Part shown: positions 18,356 to 27,705 of the stretch, piece after piece
How positions within the stretch are numbered: position 1 is the stretch's first letter
Layout: every line of letters starts with the position of its first letter
NCBI GenBank assembly: GCA_023388355.1
Contig: JAEWGI010000071.1
Coordinates: forward strand, 62,001-126,000
Source of the DNA: Pseudomonadota bacterium
GTDB lineage: Bacteria; Pseudomonadota; Gammaproteobacteria; Xanthomonadales; Xanthomonadaceae
Length of the DNA stretch: 64,000 bases
Direction: 5' to 3'
Position numbers and translations under genes: made by a program
The notes under the pieces: model-generated
Seen by the model: the letters and a program-made list of their open reading frames with translations, nothing else
Told to the model about the DNA's origin: nothing
Database searches by the model: none

Positions 18356-18370
18356 CCGGGAACAGAGTGT

Positions 18371-19516
18371 CTACAGGTGCTGCAGGCGGTCGATGGCGGC
18401 GTCGAGGGTGGCCTGGTTCTTGGCGAAGCACAGGCGGGCCAGGCGCTGGCCGGCGGGGGGCGAGTCGTAGAACGGCGACAGCGGAATCGCGGCCACGCCC
18501 TTTTCCATCGTCAGCCAGCGGCAGAACGCCGCGTCGTCGAGGTCGCTGACGGCCGAATAGTCGACCAGCTGGAAGTAGCCGCCCGGCACCGGCAGCGGCC
18601 GCAGCCGGGTGCCGGCCAGCTGTTCGGCGAAGCGGTCGCGCTTGGCCTGGTAGAAGGCGCCCAGCCGCTCGTAGTGCGCCGGCTCGTCCCGGAGCATCGC
18701 GGCGAACGCGTACTGGCCGGGCGTGAACGTGCTGAACACGTTGTACTGGTGCACCTTGCGGAACTCCGCCGACAGCGCCGGCGGGGCGATGCAGTAGCCG
18801 ATCTTCCAGCCGGTGCAGTGGTAGGTCTTGCCGAAACTCGAGATCACGAACGCGCGCTCGCGCAGCGCCGGATGGCGCAGCGCCGATTCATGCCGCTGGC
18901 CGTCGAAGACGATGTGCTCGTAGACCTCGTCCGAGAGCAGGAACACGTCGCTGCCTTCGAGGATCGACGCCAGCTCCTCCATGTCCCGGGCCGAGAACAT
19001 CGCGCCGGACGGATTGTGCGGGCTGTTGACCATCAGCATCCGGGTGCGCGGGGTGATCGCCTCGCGCACGCGCTGCCAGTCGGGGGCGAAGCTGGCCGGG
19101 TCGAGCGGCACGTGCACCGCGCGCGCGCCTGCCAGTTCGATCGCCGGTTCGTAGCAGTCGTAGCACGGGTCGAGCACCACCACCTCGTCGCCCGCGCGCA
19201 CCACGGCGTGGATGGCGTTGAAGATCGCCTCGGTCGCGCCGCTGGTGACGGTGATCTCGCTGTCCGGGTCCGGGCGGTGGCCGTAGACCCGCAGGGTCTT
19301 GTCCGCGATCGCCTCGCGCAGCGCCGGCACTCCGGTCATCGGCGCGTACTGGTTGTGGCCTGCGCGCATCGCCCGGTCCAGTTCCTCGACCAGCCGCTCG
19401 GGCACCGGGAAATCCGGGAACCCCTGGCCCAGGTTCACCGCGCCGTGCTCCTGCGCCAGCTGCGACATCACGCTGAAGATGGTGGTGCCGACCTTCGGCA
19501 GCTTGGACTGGATCAT
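18371..19516 (-). CDS. Pyridoxal-phosphate aminotransferase, methionine/glutamine-type (YbdL-like)
   Basis: A 381-aa class I aminotransferase with substrate loop NLGQGFPDFPVPE, ATEAIFNAIHAVV, the NSPHNPSGAMFS block and the PLP lysine motif ISSFGKTYHCTGWKIGY. It resembles E. coli YbdL and kynurenine/glutamine transaminases, which use methionine, glutamine or aromatic donors. Its stop codon TAG (18373-18371) is partly made of the CT duplicated by the IS110 insertion, so the coding sequence survives intact, but anything downstream is now separated. A nitrilase/omega-amidase gene follows beyond the IS. Confidence 0.9.
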   Translation of the reverse strand: MIQSKLPKVGTTIFSVMSQLAQEHGAVNLGQGFPDFPVPERLVEELDRAMRAGHNQYAPMTGVPALREAIADKTLRVYGHRPDPDSEITVTSGATEAIFNAIHAVVRAGDEVVVLDPCYDCYEPAIELAGARAVHVPLDPASFAPDWQRVREAITPRTRMLMVNSPHNPSGAMFSARDMEELASILEGSDVFLLSDEVYEHIVFDGQRHESALRHPALRERAFVISSFGKTYHCTGWKIGYCIAPPALSAEFRKVHQYNVFSTFTPGQYAFAAMLRDEPAHYERLGAFYQAKRDRFAEQLAGTRLRPLPVPGGYFQLVDYSAVSDLDDAAFCRWLTMEKGVAAIPLSPFYDSPPAGQRLARLCFAKNQATLDAAIDRLQHL

Positions 19517-19718
19517 CGAGGCTCACGGCATGTTGGACAGGCCGGCAGTTTACGATCCGGCTGCAATCGGTTACACCTGTCGCAATGTTCCCCCGTCGCA
19601 CGCTTCGCACGGCTCTCCCCCGGCCCGCGGACCAGGCCGGCTGCTGCCCGCGCCTGGGCCGCGCGAACGGCCACGGACACCGCTCCACGCCCTCAGCACG
19701 GCCGCGCTGACCCCCTCG

Positions 19719-20204
19719 ATGCAGGACACCCGGCCCAGGCTCGACGCCGTGAGCGTATCCGGACTGCTGCGCGCCTACGTGGAGGCCGAGTACCGCTGGC
19801 AGCGCGACGGCTCCTGGCACGACATCGTCGTCGGGCTGCCGGCCCCGGGCCTGGAACTGGCCTATCCCGCGGCCACCTCGTTCGGCCTGCTCTCGGCCTG
19901 GAACCCGCATTCGGTCGAGCGCGGCATCGACGACAACCGTCGCGACGACGACCGCCTGCACGAAGCCCTGTCCGCCAGCGGCCACCATTTCCTGCCCGCC
20001 TTCGCCTCGGCCCCCAACCGCACCTGGCGCGAGCCGAGCTGGCTGGTCATGGGCATGGACGCGGCCCCGTTCGACGCGCTTTCGCGCCGCTTCGGCCAGC
20101 TCGGCACGCTGTGGTGGCGGCCCGGCCAGCCGGTGCGCCTGCGCATGGACGCCGCCCAGCCGGAAGACCACCCCGGTGACGCCAGCATCGACTGGCTACA
20201 ATGA
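19719..20204 (+). CDS. DUF3293 domain-containing protein
   Basis: A 161-aa soluble protein. The sequence contains the family block [21 protein letters not shown], followed by [11 protein letters not shown], typical of DUF3293 proteins of unknown function. The ATG at 19719 is chosen because it gives the normal family length. It lies 34 bp upstream of ccmA on the same strand and may share its transcript, although the proteins have no known link. Confidence 0.78.
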   Translation: MQDTRPRLDAVSVSGLLRAYVEAEYRWQRDGSWHDIVVGLPAPGLELAYPAATSFGLLSAWNPHSVERGIDDNRRDDDRLHEALSASGHHFLPAFASAPNRTWREPSWLVMGMDAAPFDALSRRFGQLGTLWWRPGQPVRLRMDAAQPEDHPGDASIDWLQ

Positions 20205-20238
20205 GCGCGATGGCCGACCGCCGGCCGAAGCGCCCGTG

Positions 20239-20892
20239 ATGCCCGACGCCCCTTCCGCCTCCGCGCCGCTGATCGACGTGCGCGGCCTTGGCTTCGCCCG
20301 CGACGACGTGTCCCTGTTCGGCCCGCTGGATTTCAGCGTCGAGGCCGGCGAGGCGCTGCTGGTGCAGGGCGGCAACGGCGCCGGCAAGACCACCCTGCTG
20401 CGGGTGCTGGCAGGCCTGCTCGACGGCAGCCGCGGCGAAGTGCGGCTGCGCGGCGTGCCCGCGGCGGCTGCGGCCCGCGCCGGCCAGGTGGCCTATCTCG
20501 GCCACCTGCCGGGACTGAAGGCCGACCTGGGCGCGATGGAGAACCTCGAATACCTGTGCGGCCTGCTCGGCCGTCGCGAAGGCGTGGAGATCGAACAGGC
20601 GCTGGCGATCGTCGGCCTGGCCGGCTACGAGGACGCCCCGGCGCGCAACCTGTCGGCCGGCCAGCGCAGGCGCCTGGCGCTGGCGCGGCTGTGGCTGTCG
20701 CCGGCCCAGCTGTGGCTGCTGGACGAACCCTACGCCAACCTCGACCTGCCCGGGATCGAGCTGGTCAACCGGATGGTCCGCGCCCACCTCGACGCCGGCG
20801 GCGGCGCCCTGGTCACCACCCACGGCGCCTATGCCGCGCCGCCGGTGCGCACCCGGCTGCTGCTGCTGGGGCGCCAGGAGGCCGCGGCGTGA
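20239..20892 (+). CDS. ccmA: Cytochrome c biogenesis heme exporter ATPase CcmA
   Basis: The 217-aa ABC ATPase has Walker [12 protein letters not shown], signature [14 protein letters not shown] and Walker [13 protein letters not shown]. With CcmB it powers release of holo-CcmE from the CcmCDE complex. It is the first gene of a complete ccmABCDEFGHI set. The ccmB GTG overlaps its stop. The ATG at 20239 is preferred over an in-frame ATG at 20176. Confidence 0.95.
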   Translation: MPDAPSASAPLIDVRGLGFARDDVSLFGPLDFSVEAGEALLVQGGNGAGKTTLLRVLAGLLDGSRGEVRLRGVPAAAAARAGQVAYLGHLPGLKADLGAMENLEYLCGLLGRREGVEIEQALAIVGLAGYEDAPARNLSAGQRRRLALARLWLSPAQLWLLDEPYANLDLPGIELVNRMVRAHLDAGGGALVTTHGAYAAPPVRTRLLLLGRQEAAA

Positions 20893-21578
20893 GCGTCGCC
20901 ACGCCGACCCTGGCCTCGGCCGCCCGCGCCCTGGTCCGGCGCGACCTGCGCCTGCTCTGGCGCCGGCGCGGCGACGCACTGCAGCCGGCGCTGTTCGCGA
21001 TCCTGGTGGTGGTGCTGTTCGCGCTGGCACTGGGCAACGAGCGCGAACTGCTGGCCCGCGCCGCGCCCGGCGTGCTGTGGGTGGCGGTGCTGCTCTCGGG
21101 CCTGCTCGCGCTGGACACCCTGTTCCGCGGCGACGCCGAGGACGGTTCGCTCGAACAGTGGCGGCTGGCCCCGGTGCCGCTGGCCTGGCTGGTGCTGGTG
21201 CGCACCCTGATGCACTGGCTCACCACCGCCGCGCCGCTGCTGCTGGCGGTGCCGCTGCTGACCGAACTGCTGTACCTGCCGCGCCCGCTGTGGCCGGTGC
21301 TGCTGGCCGCGCTGGCGCTGGGCACGCCGCTGCTGAGCCTGATCGGCGCGGTGGTGTCGGCCCTGACCGTGGGCATGCGCCGCGCCGGCGTGCTGCTGGC
21401 GCTGCTGGCGCTGCCGCTGTACGTGCCGGTGCTGGTGTTCGGCGCCGGCAGCGTGGCCCAGGCGGCGCAGGGCCAGGATCCCACGGGCGGACTGCTGCTG
21501 CTGGCCGCAGGGCTGGTGCTGGCGCTGGTGCTTGCACCGGTGGCGGCTGCCGCGGCGATCCGGATCGCCGCGACCTGA
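20889..21578 (+). CDS. ccmB: Heme exporter permease CcmB
   Basis: A 229-aa integral membrane protein with about six helices, beginning [20 protein letters not shown] and containing the conserved [17 protein letters not shown] block. The start is GTG at 20889, overlapping the ccmA stop by 4 bp. The gene is followed by 479 bp of non-coding repeats before ccmC, an unusual gap in this operon. Confidence 0.94.
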   Translation: MSVATPTLASAARALVRRDLRLLWRRRGDALQPALFAILVVVLFALALGNERELLARAAPGVLWVAVLLSGLLALDTLFRGDAEDGSLEQWRLAPVPLAWLVLVRTLMHWLTTAAPLLLAVPLLTELLYLPRPLWPVLLAALALGTPLLSLIGAVVSALTVGMRRAGVLLALLALPLYVPVLVFGAGSVAQAAQGQDPTGGLLLLAAGLVLALVLAPVAAAAAIRIAAT

Positions 21579-21619
21579 AGCCACGCGGGTTTCCGGGCGC
21601 CACCTTGTGCTCCTTTCTG

Positions 21620-21893
21620 TGCTCCTTCCCCCGCTTGCGGGGGAAGGCTGGGATGGGGGCGCGCGCCGCAGGCGCGCGTGTAGGGTACGCGGCGACCTGT
21701 GGCCCCCACCCCAGCCCTCCCCCGCACGCGGGGGAGGGAGTGAGACCGGCGCCGCTGTTGCTCTTGCTCCTTCCCCCGCTTGCGGGGGAAGGCCGGGATG
21801 GGGGCGCGCGCCGCAGGCGCGCGTGCGGGGTACGCGGCGACCTGTGGCCCCCACCCCACCCCTCCCCCGCACGCGGGGGAGGGAGCCAGAACG
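21620..21893. repeat. Dispersed GC-rich repeat, family B, two tandem copies inside the ccm operon
   Basis: Two near-identical copies of about 150 bp (about 21610-21755 and 21762-21893) each hold a CCTTCCCCCGC/GCGGGGGAAGG hairpin, a GCGCGCCGCAGGCGCGCGT hairpin, a GTACGCGGCGACCTGTGGCC spacer and a CCTCCCCCGCACGCGGGGGAGG hairpin. They fill the 479-bp gap between ccmB and ccmC. The remaining 160 bp before ccmC show no gene. Confidence 0.85.
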
Positions 21894-22057
21894 CTGCCCG
21901 CGCGGGCAGCAATCGCCGCCATGGGGCATCCTGTCCACCCCGCAAGGCTTGGCCGCGCGGGTCTTGTCTGAAAAAATAGGCCCTTGGCCAGGGATGCCGG
22001 TGCCCTGACCGGCGGCCGGCGGCCCTGCGACCCCCGTTCCCGCGAGCACACGCCCTG

Positions 22058-22819
22058 ATGTCCAACATGCACCCGCTGGTGCGCTGGTTCCACCAGCTCG
22101 GGTCTCCCCCCTACTTCGACCGCTTCGCCGCGCGCTGGGCGCCGTGGGCGTTCGTCGCCGGGCTGCTGACGATGGGCGTGGGCCTGTACGGCGCGCTGTT
22201 CGTGGTCCCGGCCGACTACCAGCAGGGCGACAGCTTCCGCATCCTCTACATCCACGTGCCGGCCGCGTGGATGAGCATGGCGATGTTCGCGCTGATGGCG
22301 TTTTATGGCGCGATCGCCCTGGTGTGGCGGATCAAGCTGTGCGAGATCCTGGCCATGGCCTGCGCGCCGATCGGCGCCGGATTCACCTTCGTCACCCTGG
22401 CCACCGGCAGCATCTGGGGCAAGCCGATGTGGGGCACCTGGTGGGACTGGGACCCGCGCCTGACCTCGCAGCTGGTGCTGCTGTTCCTCTACTTCGGCGT
22501 GATCGGCCTGTACGCGGCGATCGAGGACCGCCGCGCCGCCGCGCGCGCGGCCTCGCTGCTGGCGATCGTGGGCGTGGTGATGCTGCCGATCATCCGCTAC
22601 TCGGTGGTGTGGTGGAACTCGCTGCACCAGGGCCAGACGATCCGCGTGTTCGGCGAGTCGTCGATGGACGCGAGCATGATGCCGCCGCTGCTGTGGATGA
22701 TCGTGGGCACCAAGCTGTGGGCGATCGGCTCGCTGCTGGCGCGCGCGCGCGCCGACAACCTGGCGCGCGAGGCCGGCAAGGACTGGGTGCGGCGCCTGGC
22801 GTCCGGAGCGACGCCATGA
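22058..22819 (+). CDS. ccmC: Heme ABC transporter permease / heme chaperone CcmC
   Basis: A 253-aa inner membrane protein with six helices and the tryptophan-rich WWD signature ([16 protein letters not shown]) that presents heme to CcmE. Conserved histidines lie in [12 protein letters not shown] and [11 protein letters not shown]. It starts the second part of the operon after the repeat gap and overlaps ccmD by 4 bp. Confidence 0.96.
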   Translation: MSNMHPLVRWFHQLGSPPYFDRFAARWAPWAFVAGLLTMGVGLYGALFVVPADYQQGDSFRILYIHVPAAWMSMAMFALMAFYGAIALVWRIKLCEILAMACAPIGAGFTFVTLATGSIWGKPMWGTWWDWDPRLTSQLVLLFLYFGVIGLYAAIEDRRAAARAASLLAIVGVVMLPIIRYSVVWWNSLHQGQTIRVFGESSMDASMMPPLLWMIVGTKLWAIGSLLARARADNLAREAGKDWVRRLASGATP

Positions 22820-22986
22820 GCTATCTGAACTACGTGGTCGCCGCCTACGCCGTGTTCGGCGCGATGCTGGTTTGGGATTTCGTCGCCCCGCGCATCCGCA
22901 TCGCCCAGGTGCTGCGCGCGGTGCGGCTGCTGGCGCGGCGCGAGGCCGCACGTGGCCAGGTGCAGGAACAGGAGCTGAAACGATGA
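22816..22986 (+). CDS. ccmD: Heme exporter protein CcmD
   Basis: A 56-aa protein with one membrane helix ([20 protein letters not shown]) and a basic tail, typical of CcmD, which stabilises CcmC-CcmE and helps release holo-CcmE. It overlaps ccmC and ccmE by 4 bp on each side (ATGA). Sequence conservation in this family is low, so position in the operon is the main evidence. Confidence 0.9.
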   Translation: MSYLNYVVAAYAVFGAMLVWDFVAPRIRIAQVLRAVRLLARREAARGQVQEQELKR

Positions 22987-23465
22987 ACCCCACCCGCCGC
23001 CGCCGACTCTGGTTCGTGCTCGCCCTGCTCGCCGCCGCCGCCGTGGCCGCGACCCTGGTGGCGTTCGCGCTCCAGCGCAACATCGCCTATCTCTACACGC
23101 CCAACGAAATCCTGTCCGGCAGCGCCGGCCCGGCCGTGTCGTCGGGCGAGGCACGTTTCCGCCTCGGCGGGATGGTCGAGGAGGATTCGTTCCGGCGTGA
23201 GGAGGGTTCGCTGGTCGCACGCTTCCGGGTCACCGATGGCGATGCGCAGATGGAAGTGGTCTACGACAAGATCCTGCCCGACCTGTTCCGCGAGGGCCAG
23301 GCGGTGGTCGCCACCGGCCGCATGCAGGGCGACACCTTCGTGGCCGAGGACGTGCTGGCCAAGCACGACGAGACCTACGTGCCCAAGGAGGTCGCGGACA
23401 AGATGGGCCTGGCGCACGCCAAGCACGACGTCGACGCTGCGCCGCAGACCGAGGCGAAGAAGTGA
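22983..23465 (+). CDS. ccmE: Cytochrome c-type biogenesis heme chaperone CcmE
   Basis: The 160-aa protein has an N-terminal anchor ([21 protein letters not shown]) and a periplasmic OB-fold domain. The heme-attachment motif [10 protein letters not shown] carries the covalent heme histidine (His128) and nearby Tyr132. It receives heme from CcmC and passes it to CcmF. Its stop overlaps the start of a repeat-derived reading frame that runs to the ccmF start. Confidence 0.96.
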   Translation: MNPTRRRRLWFVLALLAAAAVAATLVAFALQRNIAYLYTPNEILSGSAGPAVSSGEARFRLGGMVEEDSFRREEGSLVARFRVTDGDAQMEVVYDKILPDLFREGQAVVATGRMQGDTFVAEDVLAKHDETYVPKEVADKMGLAHAKHDVDAAPQTEAKK

Positions 23466-23518
23466 TGGAACTCTGCGCATTCGGCGAAGTGCCACGCGTA
23501 TTGGCCCTGGCGCCGTCG

Positions 23519-23655
23519 CATTGTCATCTCGAACGAAGTGAGAGATCTGCTCCTTCGGACGCGGGATTTCTCACTGCGTTCGAAATGACAGGCGGGGCCT
23601 TCGAAATGGCAGGCTTGACGCTCGAAATGACAGGCGCGGCGTTCGAAATGACCGA
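23519..23655. repeat. Family C inverted repeat with a 21-bp tandem array between ccmE and ccmF
   Basis: TTGTCATCTCGAACGAAGTG at 23520 and the partly inverse GATTTCTCACTGCGTTCGAA lead into units of TTCGAAATGACAGGCGGGGC repeated with 21-bp period at 23579, 23600, 23621 and 23642 (last copy truncated). The sequence stays open in one frame: a 69-codon frame starts on a GTG/ATG overlapping the ccmE stop (23462/23465) and ends on a TAG sharing one base with the ccmF GTG (23671). This would carry ribosomes across the insertion. I do not regard the product as a real protein. Confidence 0.75.
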
Positions 23656-23670
23656 AAAGGCGCATCGCTA

Positions 23671-25635
23671 GTGCTTGCTGAATTCGGCCAGCTCGCCCTG
23701 CTTCTTGCCCTGCTCGCGGCGCTGCTGCAGGCGGCGTTGCCCTTGGCCGGTGCGGCCGGCAACCGGCCGGCGTGGATGGCGGTGGCGCGGCCGGCGGCGT
23801 ATGCGCAGCTGGGGCTGCTGCTGTTCGCCTACGCGGCGCTGACCGCTTCGTTCGTGCAGCAGGACTTCTCGGTCAAGTACGTGGCCGACAATTCCAACAG
23901 CCTGCTGCCGATGGCCTACCGCTTCACCGCGGTCTGGGGCGCGCACGAAGGCTCGCTGCTGCTGTGGGTGCTGATGCTGGGCGTCTGGAACGCGGCGGTG
24001 GCGCGCTGGTCGCGGCAGCTGCCCGAGGTGGTGGTGGCGCGCGTGCTGGGCGTGATCGGACTAGTGGCGATCGGCTTCCTGTCGTTCATGATCTTCACCT
24101 CCAACCCGTTCGAGCGCCTGCTGCCCTCGCCGCTCGACGGCCACGACCTCAACCCGCTGCTGCAGGATCCGGGCATGATCGTGCACCCGCCCTTCCTGTA
24201 CGTGGGCTACATCGGCTTCGTGGTGCCGTTCGCGTTCGCGGTCGCGGCCCTGCTCGAAGGCCAGGTGGATGCGCGCTGGCAGCGCTGGACGCGGCCGTGG
24301 ACCAACGTGTCTTGGGGCTTCCTCACCATCGGCATCGCGCTGGGTTCGTGGTGGGCCTATTACGAGCTGGGCTGGGGCGGCTGGTGGTTCTGGGACCCGG
24401 TCGAGAACGCGAGCTTCATGCCGTGGCTGGCGGGCGCTGCCCTGATCCACTCGCAGGCGGTGACCGAGAAGCGCGGCAGCTTCGGCGGGTGGACCCTGCT
24501 GCTGGCGATCGCCACCTTCTCGCTGTCGCTGCTGGGCGCGTTCCTGGTGCGTTCGGGCGTGCTCACCAGCGTGCACTCGTTCGCCGCCGATCCCAGCCGC
24601 GGCCTGTTCATCCTCGCCTTCCTCGCCGCGGTGATCGGCGGCGCGCTGACGCTCTACATCCTGCGCGCGCCGAAGCTGCCGCTGGGTCGGCCGTTCGCGC
24701 CGGCCTCGCGCGAAACCCTGCTGCTGGTGAACAACCTGCTGCTGGCCGCGGCCTGCGCGATGGTGCTGCTGGGTACGCTGTATCCGCTGCTGGCCGATGC
24801 GCTGGGCCTGGGCAAGGTGTCGGTGGGGCCACCCTATTTCGGTACCCTGTTCGTGCTGCTGATGGCGCCGCTGGTGCTGCTGGTCCCGTTCGGACCGCTC
24901 ACCCGCTGGCAGCAGGAGCAGCCGTCGAAGCCGCTGGCAATGCTGCTGCCCTGGCTGGGCCTGGCGGCGGTGCTGGGCGTGATCGCCTACTTCATGGCGC
25001 CACAGAGCCCGATCAAGACCGCGGCCGCCGTATTCGGCGCGAGCTGGGTCGCACTGGGCACGCTGCGCTTCGTGTGGAGCCGGCTGCGCGCCAGCGGCCG
25101 CGCGTTCACCCCCGAGATGCTGGGCATGACCCTGGGACATGCCGGCATCGCCGTGTTCCTGGCCGGCGCGCTGCTGGTGGAAGCTCAGAACGTGCAGCAG
25201 GAACTCGCGATGACGCCGGGCCAGACCGCGGAGATCGGCCGCTACAGCTTCCGCTTCGACGGCGTCGAGCGCGTGCAGGGCCCGAACTACATGGCCGACC
25301 GCGGCCTGGTGCAGACCTTCCGCAACGGCGCGCCGCTGGCGCTGCTGCATCCGGAAAAGCGCGCCTACGCCAGCGGCGGCCAGGTGATGACCGATGCCAG
25401 CATCCACGCCGGCCTGTTCGCCGACGTGTTCGTGGCCCTGGGCGAACCGCTGGGTGACGGCGCCTGGTCGGTGCGGCTGCAGGTCAAGCCGTTCCTGCGC
25501 TGGATCTGGGCCGCTGCATTCCTGATGGCGCTGGGCGGCTTCGTCACCGCCACCGACCGGCGCTTCCGGCGCGCGCCGGGCGAGGCGCGTCGTGACCCGG
25601 GCGCCCGGCCCGCCGGCAGCGGAGGAGCGGACTGA
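23671..25635 (+). CDS. ccmF: Heme lyase CcmF
   Basis: A 654-aa membrane protein with about fifteen helices that attaches heme to apocytochrome c together with CcmH/CcmI. The WWD motif GWGGWWFWDPVENASFMPW is at about residues 233-251, with conserved histidines at GAHEGSLLLW, IVHPPFLY, ALIHSQAV and TSVHSF. The start is GTG at 23671, directly joined to the reading frame through the upstream repeat. The ccmG start overlaps its stop by one base. Confidence 0.96.
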   Translation: MLAEFGQLALLLALLAALLQAALPLAGAAGNRPAWMAVARPAAYAQLGLLLFAYAALTASFVQQDFSVKYVADNSNSLLPMAYRFTAVWGAHEGSLLLWVLMLGVWNAAVARWSRQLPEVVVARVLGVIGLVAIGFLSFMIFTSNPFERLLPSPLDGHDLNPLLQDPGMIVHPPFLYVGYIGFVVPFAFAVAALLEGQVDARWQRWTRPWTNVSWGFLTIGIALGSWWAYYELGWGGWWFWDPVENASFMPWLAGAALIHSQAVTEKRGSFGGWTLLLAIATFSLSLLGAFLVRSGVLTSVHSFAADPSRGLFILAFLAAVIGGALTLYILRAPKLPLGRPFAPASRETLLLVNNLLLAAACAMVLLGTLYPLLADALGLGKVSVGPPYFGTLFVLLMAPLVLLVPFGPLTRWQQEQPSKPLAMLLPWLGLAAVLGVIAYFMAPQSPIKTAAAVFGASWVALGTLRFVWSRLRASGRAFTPEMLGMTLGHAGIAVFLAGALLVEAQNVQQELAMTPGQTAEIGRYSFRFDGVERVQGPNYMADRGLVQTFRNGAPLALLHPEKRAYASGGQVMTDASIHAGLFADVFVALGEPLGDGAWSVRLQVKPFLRWIWAAAFLMALGGFVTATDRRFRRAPGEARRDPGARPAGSGGAD

Positions 25636-26192
25636 TGGCCAATCCACGCCACCTCGCGGCCGCAGGGATCGCGATCGTGTTCCTCGGCCTGATCGGACTG
25701 CTGCTGTACGGCGTGCTGGTCTCCGACCGCGCCGACCGCGACGTGCTGCCCTCGCCCCTGATCGGCAAGCCGGCGCCGGAGTTCTCGCTGCCTGTCCTGC
25801 ACGAGCCGGGGCGCCTGCTCGATTCGAGCGAGCTGCGCGGCCAGCCCTACCTGCTCAACGTCTGGGGCAGCTGGTGCCCGGGCTGCCGGGTCGAGCATCC
25901 GGTGATCACCCGTATCGCCGAAACCAAGCGCATCCGCGTGGTCGGCTACAACTGGAAGGACGAGCACAGCGATGCGATGCGCTGGCTGGAGCAGTTCGGC
26001 AATCCCTACTGGCTGGTGCTGGTGGACTACGACGGCCGCAAGGCGATCGACTGGGGCATCTACGGCGCGCCGGAAACCTTTCTGGTCGACGCCGAAGGCA
26101 TCGTGCGCTGGAAGCATGTCGGGCCGATCGACGAGGCCACGATCGAGAGCAGCCTGCTGCCGGCGCTGGACGCGATCGGGGTGCCGCAGTGA
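25635..26192 (+). CDS. ccmG: Periplasmic thiol:disulfide interchange protein CcmG/DsbE
   Basis: A 185-aa membrane-anchored thioredoxin (anchor IAIVFLGLIGLLLYGVLV) with the active site WGSWCPGCRVEHP and the cis-proline region YGAPETFLVD. It keeps the CXXCH cysteines of apocytochrome c reduced. It overlaps ccmF by one base and ccmH by four. Confidence 0.96.
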   Translation: MANPRHLAAAGIAIVFLGLIGLLLYGVLVSDRADRDVLPSPLIGKPAPEFSLPVLHEPGRLLDSSELRGQPYLLNVWGSWCPGCRVEHPVITRIAETKRIRVVGYNWKDEHSDAMRWLEQFGNPYWLVLVDYDGRKAIDWGIYGAPETFLVDAEGIVRWKHVGPIDEATIESSLLPALDAIGVPQ

Positions 26193-26644
26193 GCGCCCGC
26201 GCAACCGTGCCGCTGCGCTGGCTGCTGGTGGCACTGCTGCTGGCGCTGGCCGGAACGGCGCAGGCGCAGGCGGTGCGCGACGCCGCTCCGCTGGAATTCC
26301 GTGACGAGGCCGAGGCGCGCCGCTTCCACGACCTGGTCGCGGAACTGCGCTGCGTGATGTGCCAGAACCAGTCGCTGGCCGATTCCAACGCCCAGATCGC
26401 GCACGACCTGCGGCGCGAAGTGTTCGACCTGATGCGCGAGGGCCGCAGCGACGCCGAGATCCGCGACTACCTGGTCGCGCGCTACGGCGAATTCGTGCTG
26501 TACCGCCCGCGCTTCAGCGGCAAGACCTGGGTGCTGTGGCTGGCGCCGGGCGTACTGCTGCTGGGCGGCGCGCTGGTGGTGGTGCGGATCGTGCGCGCGC
26601 GCAGCCGTCAGCCGCTGGCGGTCGAGGAGGACCAGGAATGGTGA
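26189..26644 (+). CDS. ccmH: Cytochrome c-type biogenesis protein CcmH
   Basis: A 151-aa protein with a signal peptide (WLLVALLLALAGTAQAQ), the redox motif LRCVMCQNQSLADSNA and a C-terminal anchor (TWVLWLAPGVLLLGGALVVV). It takes part in thioreduction and handing apocytochrome to CcmF. The start is GTG at 26189. Here CcmH is the short form, with CcmI encoded separately and overlapping by 7 bp. Confidence 0.95.
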   Translation: MSARATVPLRWLLVALLLALAGTAQAQAVRDAAPLEFRDEAEARRFHDLVAELRCVMCQNQSLADSNAQIAHDLRREVFDLMREGRSDAEIRDYLVARYGEFVLYRPRFSGKTWVLWLAPGVLLLGGALVVVRIVRARSRQPLAVEEDQEW

Positions 26645-27705
26645 GCGGCACGCTGCTGCTGTACGTGGTGCTGGTGCTGGCCTCGCTGCTGGTGGCGGCG
26701 CTGGTGGCGCTGCCGCTGCGCCGCGAATCGCCGCGCCTGTTCGTGGCGGTGCTGCTGGTGGTGCCGGTGATGGCGTTCGCGCTGTACCGCATCGTCGGCA
26801 CGCCGGCGGCACTGGATCCGGATGCGGTGACGGCCGTGGCCGGCGATGCGCCGACGATGGAAGAGGCGATCGCGGAGCTGGAAGCGGCGCTGGAGCGCGA
26901 CCCGGCGCAGCCCGAAGGCTGGCGCCTGCTGGCCCGCGCCCACGCCTCCCTCGGCAACCGCGAGCGCGCGCGCGACGCCTACCTGGCCGCGCTGAAACAG
27001 ATTCCCGACGACCCCGAACTGCTGCTCGAAGCCGCGCAGGCGATGGCCCAGGCCGCACCCGGCAACCGCTTCGACGACGAGGCATTGGCAATGCTGCACA
27101 AGGCGCTGGCGCTCGATCCGGGCAACCAGCGCGCCCGCTGGTTCATCGGCGTGGTCCAGCGCCAGCGCGGCGAAGATGCCGACGCGGTGGCGACCTGGGA
27201 GGCGCTGCTGGCGGACGTCGACCCCGATACCGCAGCCGCACTGCGCACCCAGATCGCGATCGCGCGCGAAGCGGCCGGCATGCCGCCGGCGCCCGATGCC
27301 CCGGCTGCGACCGGACCTGCGACCGCGGCCGACGATGCCGACGGCAGCGCATCCGCCGGAATCCGCGTGCGCGTGCGGCTCGATCCGGACTTCGCCGCAC
27401 GCGTGCGCCTGGACGGCAGCGCGGTGGTGTTCGTGATCGCGCGCGCCGCCGGCGGTCCGCCGATGCCGGTGGCGGTGCAGCGCCACACGCTGGCCGAACT
27501 GCCGCTGGACATCGTGCTCGACGACGGCGACAACCTGATGCCAACCGCCACCCTGTCGTCGCTGCCCGAGGTCGAACTGTTCGCCCGCATTTCCAGCACC
27601 GGCAGCGCAAACCGCGCCGAGGGCGACATCGAATCGCCACTTGCGCGCGTGCGGCTGCCGGCCAACGCGCCAGTCGACCTGGTGCTCGGCGCAGCGCAGC
27701 GCTGA
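26638..27705 (+). CDS. ccmI: Cytochrome c-type biogenesis protein CcmI (TPR)
   Basis: A 355-aa protein with two N-terminal helices, a TPR region (about residues 75-215, for example EGWRLLARAHASLGNRERARDAYLAAL) and a C-terminal periplasmic domain (GIRVRVRLDPDF to the end). It acts as the apocytochrome chaperone of the heme lyase complex. It is the last gene of the operon. The dyad TGCGTTTGCAACGCA lies about 35 bp after the stop but has no T-tract. Confidence 0.92.
   Translation: MVSGTLLLYVVLVLASLLVAALVALPLRRESPRLFVAVLLVVPVMAFALYRIVGTPAALDPDAVTAVAGDAPTMEEAIAELEAALERDPAQPEGWRLLARAHASLGNRERARDAYLAALKQIPDDPELLLEAAQAMAQAAPGNRFDDEALAMLHKALALDPGNQRARWFIGVVQRQRGEDADAVATWEALLADVDPDTAAALRTQIAIAREAAGMPPAPDAPAATGPATAADDADGSASAGIRVRVRLDPDFAARVRLDGSAVVFVIARAAGGPPMPVAVQRHTLAELPLDIVLDDGDNLMPTATLSSLPEVELFARISSTGSANRAEGDIESPLARVRLPANAPVDLVLGAAQR

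Larger units (their letters stand above)
17135..18372 (+). mobile_element. IS110-family insertion sequence inserted in a REP palindrome
   Basis: The 1238-bp element is bounded by CT dinucleotides (17133-17134 and 18371-18372). Removing it restores GCCGCTC-CT-ACAGG, the normal end of a family A palindrome (compare GCCGCTCCCACAGG at 1704), which supports both borders. It has no terminal inverted repeats, a long 5' non-coding end (231 bp) and a very short 3' end (17 bp), as in the IS110 subgroup. The insertion lies exactly at the TAG stop of the aminotransferase gene, whose stop is preserved by the restored CTA. The transposase is intact, so the element may be active. Confidence 0.88.

Noticed and set aside
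23579..23655. Short CRISPR-like array
   Set aside because: Units are contiguous 21-bp repeats with no spacers, and no cas genes are present.
23462..23671. 69-aa protein between ccmE and ccmF
   Set aside because: It is made entirely of a dispersed palindrome and a 21-bp tandem repeat; treated as a coupling frame rather than a gene.
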